41,288 bases of DNA from Bacilli bacterium (GCA_017964405.1 JAGCSA010000032.1:1-41288); one strand, 5' to 3'; shown: positions 7,954 through 16,975, counted from the first letter of the stretch. Numbers and translations: made by a program. The notes: generated from the letters alone by a model not told the origin.

Positions 7954-7977
7954 GAAAGTAAGAAAGAAGGTATGTTG

Positions 7978-8679
7978 ATGGCTACACCACATATTGAAAG
8001 TGCCAAAGAAGATATTGCAAAAACAGTCTTAATGCCAGGGGATCCCCTAAGAGCAAAATTTATTGCAGAAACTTATTTAGAGAATTATCGTTGTGTAAAT
8101 ACTGTAAGAAACATGTTAGCATATACAGGATTTTATAAAGGAAAAGAAGTAACCGTATTTGCATCCGGAATGGGAAATCCAAGTATGGGAATTTATTCTT
8201 ATGAATTATTTAAAGATTATGATGTAGAAGAAATTATTAGAATTGGAAGCTGTGGTGCTTTTAAAAAAGAATTAAACTTATATGATATTTTAATTGTCGA
8301 TAACAGTTATTCTACTTCTTATTATTTAACAGAATTAAATGGAGATACAGAAAAATCTCTTCCAGGAAATGAAGAAATCAACGAACGTTTAGCAGAAGCA
8401 GCAACTTCCTTAGGATATGGATATCATAGTGGAAATGTATACTGTACCGATGTATTTTATAACTATGTTAACATCGATAATTTAAGAGATTTTTTTAATT
8501 GTTATGCAACAGAAATGGAAACATTCGCATTGTTTAGTAATGCAAGAGAGTTTAATAAAAAAGCATCTACTATTTTAACAGTATCAGATAATCTCATTAC
8601 CAAAGAAGAAACCACATCCGAAGAAAGAGAAAAATCATTCAATAAAATGATTGAAATTGCATTAGAAGCAATTCGTTAA
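7978..8679 (+). CDS. deoD: Purine-nucleoside phosphorylase, DeoD type
   Basis: This 233-residue cytoplasmic enzyme, the standard hexameric PNP length, reversibly splits purine (deoxy)ribonucleosides with phosphate for nucleobase salvage. It shows MPGDPLRAKFIAETYL, GMGNPSMGIYSYELF, IRIGSCGAF, the substrate-binding EMETFALF and TVSDN. The start is ATG 7978, because GAAAGAAGG (7962-7970) lies seven bases upstream; an ATG at 7972 is too close to the ribosome binding site, and a longer in-frame extension to 7888 would begin inside ftsK and cross the terminator and promoter. No terminator separates it from the M16 peptidase genes, so they may be cotranscribed. Confidence 0.96.
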   Translation: MATPHIESAKEDIAKTVLMPGDPLRAKFIAETYLENYRCVNTVRNMLAYTGFYKGKEVTVFASGMGNPSMGIYSYELFKDYDVEEIIRIGSCGAFKKELNLYDILIVDNSYSTSYYLTELNGDTEKSLPGNEEINERLAEAATSLGYGYHSGNVYCTDVFYNYVNIDNLRDFFNCYATEMETFALFSNAREFNKKASTILTVSDNLITKEETTSEEREKSFNKMIEIALEAIR

Positions 8680-8707
8680 TCACTCAGATCATTCAGGAGG
8701 TACAAAC

Positions 8708-9979
8708 GTGCAATACACAAAAAAAGATTTAGGTTCTTTTAATCTACATATCATAGAAACCAATGAATTTAAAACAATCACAATGCGGATTGTTTTTCAC
8801 AGCCCCATAAAAAAAGAAGAGATTACAAAAAGAATTGTTTTATCAGATCTATTACTACAATCTACGAAAAAGTATTCTTCCAAGAGAAATATGATTATGG
8901 AAGCAGAAGATTTATATGCAGCAGAAGTCTATAATCATACGCAAAGAATCGGAAATTATATGATGACGAGTTTTATTCTACAAGTATTAAATGATTCTTA
9001 TACTGAAAAAGGGAATTTTGAAAAAGCAGTAGAGTTCATGAGAGATATCTTATATGATCCCGATATCAAAAACAATAGTTTTAAAGAAGATAAACTAGCC
9101 ATTGTCAAAAAGAATTGTGAAGGAAATATTTCTTCCATCAAAGAAGATCCACAAGAATATGCCATTATTCGTTCAAAAGAAGCTTACGATAAAGATAATC
9201 CCATTGCTTATCGAATGGTTGGATATAAGGAAGACTTAGAAAAAATCACTGTCAAGAATCTAGTAGAGTCTTATGAGAAAATGATAGAAGATGATTTTGT
9301 AGATATCTATGTAGTTGGAAAGATAGAAAAAGAAGAAATCTTAAGAATTATTAAAAAATATTTTAAATTCAGAAAAATTAAAAAGAAAAAAATGCCATAT
9401 GAAGTAGAAAATAAACCTTGTAGAAAAAGAAGATTAATGGCAAAAGAAATCATAGAAGCAACCCAATCAAAACTAGCTATTTGCTGTCCGGTAGGAAAGT
9501 TAAAAAAAGAGGAAATGAATTATCCATTAGTACTAGGAAATATACTATTAGGAGGAGGAGTAGACTCCAAACTTTTCCAAGAAGTACGAGAAAAGAATTC
9601 TCTTTGTTATACCATTTATTCTGGATATAGTAAGTTGGATCAAATGATTTATATCACAGCAGGAATTGATAGAGAAAATTATGAAAAGACATTAACACTC
9701 ATTACCAATATCTTAGAAAAAATGAAAAGGGGTAAATTTTCAGATAAAGATATTAAAATAGCAAAAGAGTTTTATCAAACATCGATTGAATCCATAGAGG
9801 AAAATCCTATGAATCTCATTCGAGAATATATAACCCAAGAGATAACAGGAATAGAACCTTATCAAGAAAGAGGCAAACGAATGGCAAAGGTAACAAAAAG
9901 AGAAATCATAAAAGCAATGAAGAAAGTAAATATGGATACTGTATTCTTATTAGAGGGTAATGAAGATGAAAGAGATTAA
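8708..9979 (+). CDS. M16-family peptidase-like protein, YmfF type, without the zinc motif
   Basis: A 423-residue member of the insulinase/pitrilysin-like family. Where active members have HxxEH it reads VFHSPIKKEEIT, so no zinc site is formed. The family features remain in the second half: LVLGNILLGGGVDSKLFQEV and REKNSLCYTIYSGYSK. This is the usual non-catalytic partner of a two-subunit M16 peptidase, as in the adjacent ymfF/ymfH genes of Bacillus; in such pairs it helps form the substrate chamber. The start is GTG 8708 with AGGAGG at 8696-8701. Its 3' end overlaps the active-subunit gene by 14 bases, implying translational coupling. The substrate is unknown. Confidence 0.85.
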   Translation: MQYTKKDLGSFNLHIIETNEFKTITMRIVFHSPIKKEEITKRIVLSDLLLQSTKKYSSKRNMIMEAEDLYAAEVYNHTQRIGNYMMTSFILQVLNDSYTEKGNFEKAVEFMRDILYDPDIKNNSFKEDKLAIVKKNCEGNISSIKEDPQEYAIIRSKEAYDKDNPIAYRMVGYKEDLEKITVKNLVESYEKMIEDDFVDIYVVGKIEKEEILRIIKKYFKFRKIKKKKMPYEVENKPCRKRRLMAKEIIEATQSKLAICCPVGKLKKEEMNYPLVLGNILLGGGVDSKLFQEVREKNSLCYTIYSGYSKLDQMIYITAGIDRENYEKTLTLITNILEKMKRGKFSDKDIKIAKEFYQTSIESIEENPMNLIREYITQEITGIEPYQERGKRMAKVTKREIIKAMKKVNMDTVFLLEGNEDERD

Positions 9980-11258
9980 ATTAAGTGGATTAGAAGAAAT
10001 CCTCTATCAAGAAACCTTACACAATGGATTAGAAATCTATTTGTTACCATATGAAAATAAAAAGAATTATTATATAACCTATGCCACTAAGTATGGAAGT
10101 GATGTATTATCTTTTGTTACAGAAGAGAAAGAAGAATATACACCTCCGTTAGGAATTGCCCATTATTTAGAACATAAGATGTTTGAAGAACCATCGGGAG
10201 AAGATCCCTTTACCTTTTTCTCTTATAGTGGAAGTGATGGTAATGCCGCAACATCTTATGATAATACCCAATATACTTGTTCGGGTACAAAAGCATTTAA
10301 AGAGAATTTGAAATATTTAATTGAATTTGTAAATAATCCTTATTTTACAGATGAAAATGTAGAAAAAGAAAAAGGAATTATAGCAGAAGAAATCAAGATG
10401 TATCAAGATTTACCAGACTATCAATTAGAAATGAAATTAAGAGAAAACCTCTATTGGAACAGTCCTAGAAAGTATGATGTTGCCGGAACCATCCGAGAAA
10501 TTAGGAGGATTAAAAAAGAGGATTTATATCAGTGTTATCATGGCTTCTATATACCAAATAATATGTTTCTATTAATCACAGGTAACTTTGATAAAGAAGA
10601 AGCAATGAAAATTGTCAAAGAAACATTAGAAGAGAAAAAATCAAAACCTCTTCCTAAAATATTAAAATTAAGAGAGAAAAAAGAAGTTGTAAAGGAAGAA
10701 GAAACGATTTATCAAAATATAGAGATTCCAAAAGTAGGAGTAGGAATCAAAGTACCAAAAGATTGTATCGAAAAAGAGAAAGTAGAAACTCACTTATATT
10801 TAAATATGTTGACGACCATTCTCTTTGGAGCATCTTCTGAATTTCGAGAAAGAGTAAGAGAAGATCAAATACTAAATGATATTTATATGGAATGGGAAGA
10901 AGAAGAGAGTTATCACACATTCTATCTATTCGCAACTTCTACCTCCCCTGATCAATTGTTATCAGAGATTGAATATGAATTATCCCATATCTCCATTACT
11001 TCTAAGGCATTTGAAAGAGTGAAAAAGGTATGGATCGCAACAGAAATTAAAATGATGGATATTCCGGAAAAAGCAGAAAGTAACTTATTTGAAGATATTA
11101 TTAATTATGGAATGGTGGTTGAAGATAGAATTGATTTGATCCGTAAAATGAATGTAAAAGAAATGGAAAAAATCATTAAGAAATTAGACTTATCCAACAG
11201 AAGTACAATTAAAATGCTAGAGAAACGGTCAAAAAAGAAAAGAAATTATGATTCATAA
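9966..11258 (+). CDS. M16-family zinc metallopeptidase, YmfH type
   Basis: This 430-residue protein is the catalytic partner of the preceding gene. It has the inverted zinc motif H66YLEH70 with the downstream glutamate in IIAEEIKMYQ near residue 140, followed by the TGNFDKEEAMKIV segment typical of the family and the second, non-catalytic half. It should form a cytoplasmic clamshell peptidase degrading peptides, with the active and inactive halves supplied by two genes. I chose ATG 9966 over ATG 9960 because GAGGG (9953-9957) is eight bases upstream of 9966 but only two from 9960. A terminator begins inside the 3' end of the gene. Confidence 0.9.
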   Translation: MKEIKLSGLEEILYQETLHNGLEIYLLPYENKKNYYITYATKYGSDVLSFVTEEKEEYTPPLGIAHYLEHKMFEEPSGEDPFTFFSYSGSDGNAATSYDNTQYTCSGTKAFKENLKYLIEFVNNPYFTDENVEKEKGIIAEEIKMYQDLPDYQLEMKLRENLYWNSPRKYDVAGTIREIRRIKKEDLYQCYHGFYIPNNMFLLITGNFDKEEAMKIVKETLEEKKSKPLPKILKLREKKEVVKEEETIYQNIEIPKVGVGIKVPKDCIEKEKVETHLYLNMLTTILFGASSEFRERVREDQILNDIYMEWEEEESYHTFYLFATSTSPDQLLSEIEYELSHISITSKAFERVKKVWIATEIKMMDIPEKAESNLFEDIINYGMVVEDRIDLIRKMNVKEMEKIIKKLDLSNRSTIKMLEKRSKKKRNYDS

Positions 11259-11267
11259 TTTCTTTTT
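11241..11267 (+). terminator. Terminator overlapping the end of the M16 gene
   Basis: AGAAATTAT (11241-11249) pairs with ATAATTTCT (11255-11263), followed by T residues. The hairpin contains the last codons and the stop TAA (11256-11258). Confidence 0.85.
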
Positions 11268-11325
11268 ATTTGATTTTATATTATAATATTGATAGTAGGG
11301 TAAAAGGGTGAATAAGGAGGTAGCT

Positions 11326-12909
11326 ATGGGAAAAGAAATCATAACATGTCCTTTATGTAAGAGAGAGATGGCTGTTGGAAATACGAGATGTCCACAATGT
11401 GGAGCTGATTTAACCAAAACAGAAAATGAATGTCCAAAATGTCATACCAAGAATCTTGCTACATCTAAATTTTGTAAGGGATGTGGAAAATCATTAATAG
11501 AAATTATCAATACTCCTATTTCGCAAATTGCACTAAAATGTCCAAAGTGTCAGGCTGCTTTAATCAGAGGAGCAAAGTTCTGTAAAGAATGTGGTGCCAA
11601 TGTAGAAGCAACCATGCAAGTATATAATGAAACACACGGAGTAGCAAACGTAGGTACTCCAGTAGATTATAGTAGCTATGATTATTATTTAACAAGTGGA
11701 TCGGAAGCATCTTCAATCAAAGCAATCATTCGAAAAGAAATGAATTCCAATCCAGAAGTGAAAGGAAGAACTCTTCCAAAAGTAGAAAATAAGAAACTAT
11801 TATTTACTTTCTTTTATGGAGTAATTGTCTTTATTGTAATCGCAATCTATATGTTCTTCCATACATATCTAGGATTGAGAAATTTCTTATTAGTAGGATC
11901 AACCGGTATTTATATCTTCTTAGTTTGTCGATTGAGTACCATCGGTTTTTTAGCACAAGAAGTATCCAGAAGACCAGAAGAAAAAATCGGCTATATTGTC
12001 GCTACGAATATGGCAAGTGGAAAGAAGAATAAATGGTTATATGTACTAGCAAAAACATTTATATTGATTCTTTGTTTTGGATCTATCCTCGTTTTATTTC
12101 ATAAACCTCATATGATTTATGAGCGAGGAGAAGGTGGATATGTTCTTCGTTACTATACGTATGGAATTGGAACAGAAGAAAGAACAATAACCGTACCAGA
12201 AACCTATAAAGGAAAACCAGTAGTAGGAATCAGAGGAGATACCTTTAAAAATGTAGACAGTGTTCAAAAGATTGTCTTACCAGAATCTATCAAAGAAATT
12301 AGAGGAGGAGCTTTTGAAGGTTGTACAAGACTAGAAGAAATCAATCTACCAAAAGAGTTAATAGAAATTCACGGAAGTACGTTTAAAAACTGTACTAGTT
12401 TAAGAGAAATTGTCTTACCAGAAGGATTAGAAAGAATTGGAGGAGCTGCTTTCCAATATGATATTTCTCTTCTTTCTATTAAAATTCCAGAATCAGTCGT
12501 AGAAATAGGAGGAGAATCCTTCATGGGATGTAGTAGTCTATATGAAGTAAATCTTCCAAGTAAAATTACAGAAGTCCATGGAAGTACGTTTGAAGATTGT
12601 ACGTCTCTAGAGGCGATTGAAATACCAGAAGGTGTTACGAGAATTGGAGGAAGTGCTTTCAGAAATTGTATTAGTCTAAGAGAAGCAAAAGTTCCAACCA
12701 CCGTAACAGAAATTGGAAGTTCTGCTTTTAGAGGAACAGCTTTACAAACCGTATGTATTCCAAAAAGTGCAGAAGTAAACGAAAGAGCATTTAAAGAAAC
12801 ATGGGCAACGATTGTCTATTATGAAGATAATTGTGAAGAGCCATCTTATGGAACAAATTTTAATGATTATTTTAATAATGATTATTCTTATGGAGATTCC
12901 TATGAATAA
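11326..12909 (+). CDS. Zinc-ribbon, membrane-spanning, leucine-rich-repeat protein
   Basis: This 527-residue protein is modular. Residues 1-90 hold three zinc-ribbon units (C8/C11/C22/C25, C36/C39/C50/C53, C72/C75/C86/C89). Three hydrophobic segments follow at about 158-180, 187-209 and 237-258. Residues about 285-507 are BspA-type (LRR_5) repeats of about 23 residues, with recurring LPEGLERIGGAAF- and IHGSTF-like units. With the zinc ribbons inside, an odd number of spans puts the repeats outside the cell. Start ATG 11326 is set by AGGAGG (11315-11320); a longer GTG start at 11308 would put that site inside the gene. It heads the five-gene operon and overlaps the radical SAM gene by eight bases. 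The repeats may bind a surface ligand or a modified partner, by inference. Confidence 0.85.
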   Translation: MGKEIITCPLCKREMAVGNTRCPQCGADLTKTENECPKCHTKNLATSKFCKGCGKSLIEIINTPISQIALKCPKCQAALIRGAKFCKECGANVEATMQVYNETHGVANVGTPVDYSSYDYYLTSGSEASSIKAIIRKEMNSNPEVKGRTLPKVENKKLLFTFFYGVIVFIVIAIYMFFHTYLGLRNFLLVGSTGIYIFLVCRLSTIGFLAQEVSRRPEEKIGYIVATNMASGKKNKWLYVLAKTFILILCFGSILVLFHKPHMIYERGEGGYVLRYYTYGIGTEERTITVPETYKGKPVVGIRGDTFKNVDSVQKIVLPESIKEIRGGAFEGCTRLEEINLPKELIEIHGSTFKNCTSLREIVLPEGLERIGGAAFQYDISLLSIKIPESVVEIGGESFMGCSSLYEVNLPSKITEVHGSTFEDCTSLEAIEIPEGVTRIGGSAFRNCISLREAKVPTTVTEIGSSAFRGTALQTVCIPKSAEVNERAFKETWATIVYYEDNCEEPSYGTNFNDYFNNDYSYGDSYE

Positions 12910-14638
12910 TTATCGATTTATCCATTTACTATATGTTCCTACTATGGCTTGTAATATGGCTTGTAAATATTGTTACTTAGAAGATAATACCAAAGATGAA
13001 TGGAATTCCTATGATGCATTAGAAACTCTACAATATGCCGTAGAAAAGTTTCGTGCCAGTAAAGTAATTCCCTTTAATATATCGCTTCATGGAGGAGAAG
13101 TAACAACTCTTGCCAAAGAAGATTTTGAAAAAGTAATTGCTTATATTGATTCTTATTACAAAGAAAATGAGATGTTAATAGAATCCAATGGTTTTAATGT
13201 AGCACCTCCTCATATTAAAACAAACTTATATGATATAGAAAAACATCTAGATACGATTCAAAAATATAATGTTTCGATTAGTGGTAGTCTAGATTTACCT
13301 TTAGAAGTACATGATATCTATCGTGTAACAAAAGGAGGAAAAACAACAAGAGAAAAGATTCTTCAAAATATTCAATTATTAGAAGAATTACCCAATCATA
13401 AAAAAGTATCTGCAACTATCTTTCAAGAACATTTTGATTTAGATAAAATTGTAGAAGATATCAAATATCTCGATCAGAATACTTGCCTCGATATGAATGA
13501 TTTTAACTTTATGATAGGATTCGACTATAATTCCAATGGATTATTACATCCCATCACAGAAGAAGAACAATTGGCTTTATATGAAAGAATGAAACAAGAA
13601 TTTACCGGAACGAATTTAGAAGAAGGACTTCATAATGCTTGGTTTGCAGAATTTGGACCAGGTTACTGTACGAACTGTAATAATTGTGGAGATAAATTTT
13701 TCTTATTGGAAAAGAATGGAGATATCTATTCTTGTGTAAGAGGACAAAAACATAAAGATTTCTATTATGGAAATATTTATCAGAATACCCCAGAAGAAAT
13801 CTTAGAAGCATCTCATCAAAAGATCTATGAGGCTCATCATAAAATGCCATTACATGAAGAATGCAAAACCTGTAAGTACTTATATTTATGTAAGACAGGA
13901 TGTCCTTTTGTAAAAAATGTATATCATACAAGTCAATCCTATACTTGTAAATTACAAAAAGAATTATATAAAGATTGGAATTTAAGAGAAGATCCATTCG
14001 CAGATGAAACCTTATATGAATATGCAAAAATGATGCATCCAGAAGAAAGTGAAAAGTATTATCCAACAAGAAATCATGAATATAGAGATTTAAGAGAGTT
14101 AATCGAAGAAGATCCTAAATTAAAATACATCTATGATCCCAACTCTTATGAAATAGAAATCGATGGAGAGACTTATCCATTAGAATCCCAAATTCTAAAA
14201 GGAGAAAGAACGATTGCCTCTGTCGGAGAAGAATCTAAAATATGGTTAAGAGTCAAAAAACATATTTTAGAAGAAGAATCTCCTTATCCCAATAATAATG
14301 CAGTCTATATCATGTTATTGAGTGGAGATTGTATTCAATATGGGGATGAAAAGAGAGTAAAACAAGCACATATTATGACGCATCAAATCTATAAAGGAGT
14401 ACTCGATCAACATAAAAAAGGAGATTGGTATGAAATAGACATAACCAATCTATTAAGAGAGTATTATCCATCTTTATCAAAAGAAAATCCAAACAACTTA
14501 TTCGTAACAACAACAGATTTAAGAGATTATCATTATCAAAAACAAAAGAATAATGCTTATTATCACATGGATGCGATTAATTTACCATTTCAAAATATAG
14601 AATTTTATATGTTAGGAGGAGAGAAAAATGATCAATAG
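12902..14638 (+). CDS. Radical SAM/SPASM enzyme with a C-terminal extension
   Basis: A 578-residue enzyme. The radical SAM cluster motif is C17-x3-C21-x2-C24 (CNMACKYC), followed by the SHGGEVT-like glycine motif ISLHGGEV. A complete SPASM domain for two further Fe-S clusters is visible: C262-x10-G273-x4-C278 preceded by C256 and C259, then C321-x2-C324-x5-C330-x3-C334 and C349. This is the arrangement in peptide- and protein-modifying enzymes such as anaerobic sulfatase maturases and RiPP maturases. About 190 residues after the SPASM domain (about 385-578) match nothing I recognise and may bind the substrate. ATG 12902 overlaps the upstream stop by eight bases and the next gene starts 11 bases before this one ends, so translation is coupled. 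The small Gly/Ser/Asn-tailed protein encoded next is the obvious candidate target. Confidence 0.88.
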   Translation: MNNYRFIHLLYVPTMACNMACKYCYLEDNTKDEWNSYDALETLQYAVEKFRASKVIPFNISLHGGEVTTLAKEDFEKVIAYIDSYYKENEMLIESNGFNVAPPHIKTNLYDIEKHLDTIQKYNVSISGSLDLPLEVHDIYRVTKGGKTTREKILQNIQLLEELPNHKKVSATIFQEHFDLDKIVEDIKYLDQNTCLDMNDFNFMIGFDYNSNGLLHPITEEEQLALYERMKQEFTGTNLEEGLHNAWFAEFGPGYCTNCNNCGDKFFLLEKNGDIYSCVRGQKHKDFYYGNIYQNTPEEILEASHQKIYEAHHKMPLHEECKTCKYLYLCKTGCPFVKNVYHTSQSYTCKLQKELYKDWNLREDPFADETLYEYAKMMHPEESEKYYPTRNHEYRDLRELIEEDPKLKYIYDPNSYEIEIDGETYPLESQILKGERTIASVGEESKIWLRVKKHILEEESPYPNNNAVYIMLLSGDCIQYGDEKRVKQAHIMTHQIYKGVLDQHKKGDWYEIDITNLLREYYPSLSKENPNNLFVTTTDLRDYHYQKQKNNAYYHMDAINLPFQNIEFYMLGGEKNDQ

Positions 14639-15014
14639 AAATCCAGAAACATTATCCGAATTAAGATTAGTAAGAAATGTATTAGCAATTTCGAAATATT
14701 ATACAGTTTCACAAGAGTTTATTGATGAAGCATATGATTTCTTAAAAGCAGGATCTTCTCGTCATATTGCAGGATATACATCGACGATTTCCTTTTATGA
14801 AGGATCCAAAGTTGTAAAATCATTTCAAGTAGATCGACCAATTTCATCTATTGATGGAATTTATGTTTCAGCAACCACTCTTAGAATTACTCCTCACTAT
14901 ACACCATCTTCCTACTCAGGATTTGGAGGAGGAAGTAGTTTTGGAAGTAGTTCCGGCAGTAGTTGGAGTGGATCTTCTTCCAACAACAATAACAATAATA
15001 ACAACAATCACTAG
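14628..15014 (+). CDS. Small protein with Gly/Ser-rich and poly-Asn tail; candidate radical SAM substrate
   Basis: A 128-residue, cysteine-free protein with no signal peptide or membrane span. Residues 1-95 look folded (ETLSELRLVRNVLAISKYYT, then several beta-like strands). Residues about 96-118 are Tyr/Gly/Ser-rich (SYSGFGGGSSFGSSSGSSW), and the end is nine Asn and one His, encoded by an AAC/AAT run (14982-15008). ATG 14628 follows AGGAGG (14615-14620) and overlaps the radical SAM gene by 11 bases. A leader-like folded part and a low-complexity tail next to a SPASM enzyme is the layout of a RiPP-type or modified-protein substrate, but no known precursor family was recognised. Gly/Ser tails also occur in unrelated surface proteins, so the substrate role is a hypothesis. 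Confidence 0.65.
   Translation: MINRNPETLSELRLVRNVLAISKYYTVSQEFIDEAYDFLKAGSSRHIAGYTSTISFYEGSKVVKSFQVDRPISSIDGIYVSATTLRITPHYTPSSYSGFGGGSSFGSSSGSSWSGSSSNNNNNNNNNH
14982..15008 (+). repeat. Trinucleotide AAC/AAT run encoding nine Asn
   Basis: Nine consecutive AAY codons just before the CAC-TAG end of the small protein gene. Length change by slippage would keep the frame and vary only the poly-Asn tail. Confidence 0.85.
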
Positions 15015-15023
15015 GAGGCTTTT

Positions 15024-16052
15024 ATGGTAGTTGAAGAGAAAAAGGAAAAACGTCTCAAAGAATATGGATTAAGTATTAAGACCATTTTTCGAGATGGAAA
15101 TGAAACCAAAGTAAGAAATACTGACCATTCCAAAGAAGATCCCATTGAACAAGGTGTTATCATTGAAAAGGATTATATCAAAGCAGGAAAAGTATTGAAA
15201 AAAGAAAATATATTTGATTCGAGAATCTTATACTGTTATCAATTAAATCAAAACGAAAAAGCAGAGTGTAAGAACTGTGGAATGACAGGTTCTCTAGGAG
15301 AATTTACTCATGGATGTCCTTATTGTCATACAACCTTTAATATGGAATATCATAAAAAGGAATTAGGAAGTAAACATTACTATGATTTAACCATTAAGAA
15401 TAAAAAGTATTTAATTGTTACCTATATCATTGATTTAATTGTATCCTTTATGATTACACTAACCTTTATTATGGATACCAGTAGAACATTCTATTTCTTT
15501 GATATGGTAAAAGTATTGATTGGAACTATCTTAATCAGTTTACTTTTATATTATGTATTCTATTATGTAGATGCACTCTTCCTTCTACCAGGAGTAAAGA
15601 AATATAAAGAGATGCAGAATAGAAAACAAGAAGCTTTCTGGTTATCCTTAAATTATACAGAAGAAGAAAAAACAAAATTTTATAATAATATTAATTATGC
15701 ATTAAGAGAATATTATTTTGGAGAAGAAGAACCAGAAGTGATTGATTTTGATATTATCGATTATGATTCCTTAGAAAAGGATACCATCGATCAACAATTA
15801 TTTGTCAATGTAACCATTGATATTCGAATTGTGAGATATCAAAATAACAAAGTCATTTCCAAAAAAGAAAACAAAACGTATCGTTTCCGTAAAGTAAAAA
15901 TAGCAACTCCTCTAGAGGGAGGAATGAATTATGTAGAATGTCCAGGATGTGGAGCATCCATTAGTGTATCAGAAAAAGAATGTGAATACTGTGGACACGA
16001 AATTCATTTTTATCAAGAATGGTATCTAGAAAAATCAAAGAACGGGGTGTGA
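15024..16052 (+). CDS. Zinc-ribbon membrane protein, possibly with a Tim44-like domain
   Basis: This 342-residue protein has an N-terminal soluble part with one zinc ribbon (CKNC at about 87-90 and CPYC at about 101-104), two membrane segments (about 132-150 and 162-186), and a soluble domain (about 205-300: a helix with NYTEEEKTKFYNNINYALRE, then a mixed alpha/beta stretch ending in KTYRFRKVK). It closes with a second zinc ribbon, CPGC and CEYC, at about 311-330. The hairpin topology leaves both zinc ribbons on the same, probably cytoplasmic, side. The helix-plus-sheet domain faintly recalls Tim44-like domains seen in zinc-ribbon proteins, but I am unsure. AGGAGG at 15013-15018 overlaps the previous stop codon. 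It belongs to the radical SAM operon; function unknown. Confidence 0.7.
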   Translation: MVVEEKKEKRLKEYGLSIKTIFRDGNETKVRNTDHSKEDPIEQGVIIEKDYIKAGKVLKKENIFDSRILYCYQLNQNEKAECKNCGMTGSLGEFTHGCPYCHTTFNMEYHKKELGSKHYYDLTIKNKKYLIVTYIIDLIVSFMITLTFIMDTSRTFYFFDMVKVLIGTILISLLLYYVFYYVDALFLLPGVKKYKEMQNRKQEAFWLSLNYTEEEKTKFYNNINYALREYYFGEEEPEVIDFDIIDYDSLEKDTIDQQLFVNVTIDIRIVRYQNNKVISKKENKTYRFRKVKIATPLEGGMNYVECPGCGASISVSEKECEYCGHEIHFYQEWYLEKSKNGV

Positions 16053-16056
16053 AAAG

Positions 16057-16971
16057 ATGGCACGAATTGAAAGCTTATCAGAATTAGAAGATTATGAAAA
16101 GCAAAAAGAATTTGAAAGAAATTATCAAGGAAAGAATAAAGTAGTGATTATTATCATTTTAGTAGCTGTTTCTCTTTTATTAGGATTAATTGTTTATTTC
16201 ATCAGTAATGCTTTATTAAAAGAAGAACCACAAGCACCTGATAGTTTTATTGGAGAACAGATTTCTTTAAGTGATGAGAATGTACAAATTCTCTATCAAT
16301 ATGTTACGTATGGAACAGAAGGAACAAGAAATCAAAAGTTTGTAAATAATCGAGAGGTAAATCTTTCCTCTTTCACAGATCAAGAAAAATTATATTATGC
16401 CTTACAATTTGCACAAGTAGAAGATTTTGAATTTACAGGAGAAAGAACAGCCAATAAAGAGAAGATTTATACGATTCCGACGAAGACAATTGAAGAATAC
16501 ACAAAACTGTATTTTGGACCCAATGCTTCCTATAAAGAATATCCAACGATTACGTATCCATTTACTTTCTATATTAATAAAATGAATGTAGGTACGATGA
16601 AATATAATAGTGTAAGAGATGGATATGATACGACCTTTACAGCGAATCAAAGTCTAGCAGAAAAGAAAAACACAATAGATCCTGCTTATGGTCAATTAAT
16701 TAGTGCCATAAGAACCGCTGATGGATCGATTATTCTACAAGAGAGAGTGGTTTATACAACACTCAGAACCGATAATGGATTATTCGCAGTCGATATCTAT
16801 GAAGATCCAGAAAGACAAAAACTACTAGAAACAAAAGGACAGTTATCAGAATCGGATCTTTATCAATTTGATGTGAGTATAACAGGTTATGCTACGACAT
16901 CGATTGTAGAATATACATTCGCATTAAGTGGACAGACACTCTATTTTGAAAAGAGTAGAATTATCTCATAA
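16057..16971 (+). CDS. Single-span membrane protein with a large extracytoplasmic domain
   Basis: A 304-residue protein with a charged cytoplasmic N-terminus of about 28 residues, one strong membrane segment ([20 protein letters not shown], about 29-51) and about 250 residues outside. The outer part begins with an acidic/Pro linker and is rich in Thr, Tyr and beta-type stretches; it has no cysteine and no recognised domain. The start ATG 16057 lies four bases after the upstream stop, with GGGGTG as ribosome binding site. It is the last gene of the operon and is followed by a clear terminator. It could be an anchor, receptor or secretion partner for the Ser/Gly-rich protein; this is inference from position only. 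Confidence 0.7.
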   Translation: MARIESLSELEDYEKQKEFERNYQGKNKVVIIIILVAVSLLLGLIVYFISNALLKEEPQAPDSFIGEQISLSDENVQILYQYVTYGTEGTRNQKFVNNREVNLSSFTDQEKLYYALQFAQVEDFEFTGERTANKEKIYTIPTKTIEEYTKLYFGPNASYKEYPTITYPFTFYINKMNVGTMKYNSVRDGYDTTFTANQSLAEKKNTIDPAYGQLISAIRTADGSIILQERVVYTTLRTDNGLFAVDIYEDPERQKLLETKGQLSESDLYQFDVSITGYATTSIVEYTFALSGQTLYFEKSRIIS

Positions 16972-16975
16972 GAAT

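Noticed and set aside
7888-7977. N-terminal extension of deoD
   Set aside because: It starts inside ftsK and crosses the terminator and the deoD promoter; the ribosome binding site at 7962-7970 favours 7978.
12812-12901. N-terminal extension of the radical SAM enzyme
   Set aside because: It lies wholly within the LRR gene in another frame and its sequence (runs of Ile/Met) is not family-like; ATG 12902 gives the expected start just before the cysteine motif.
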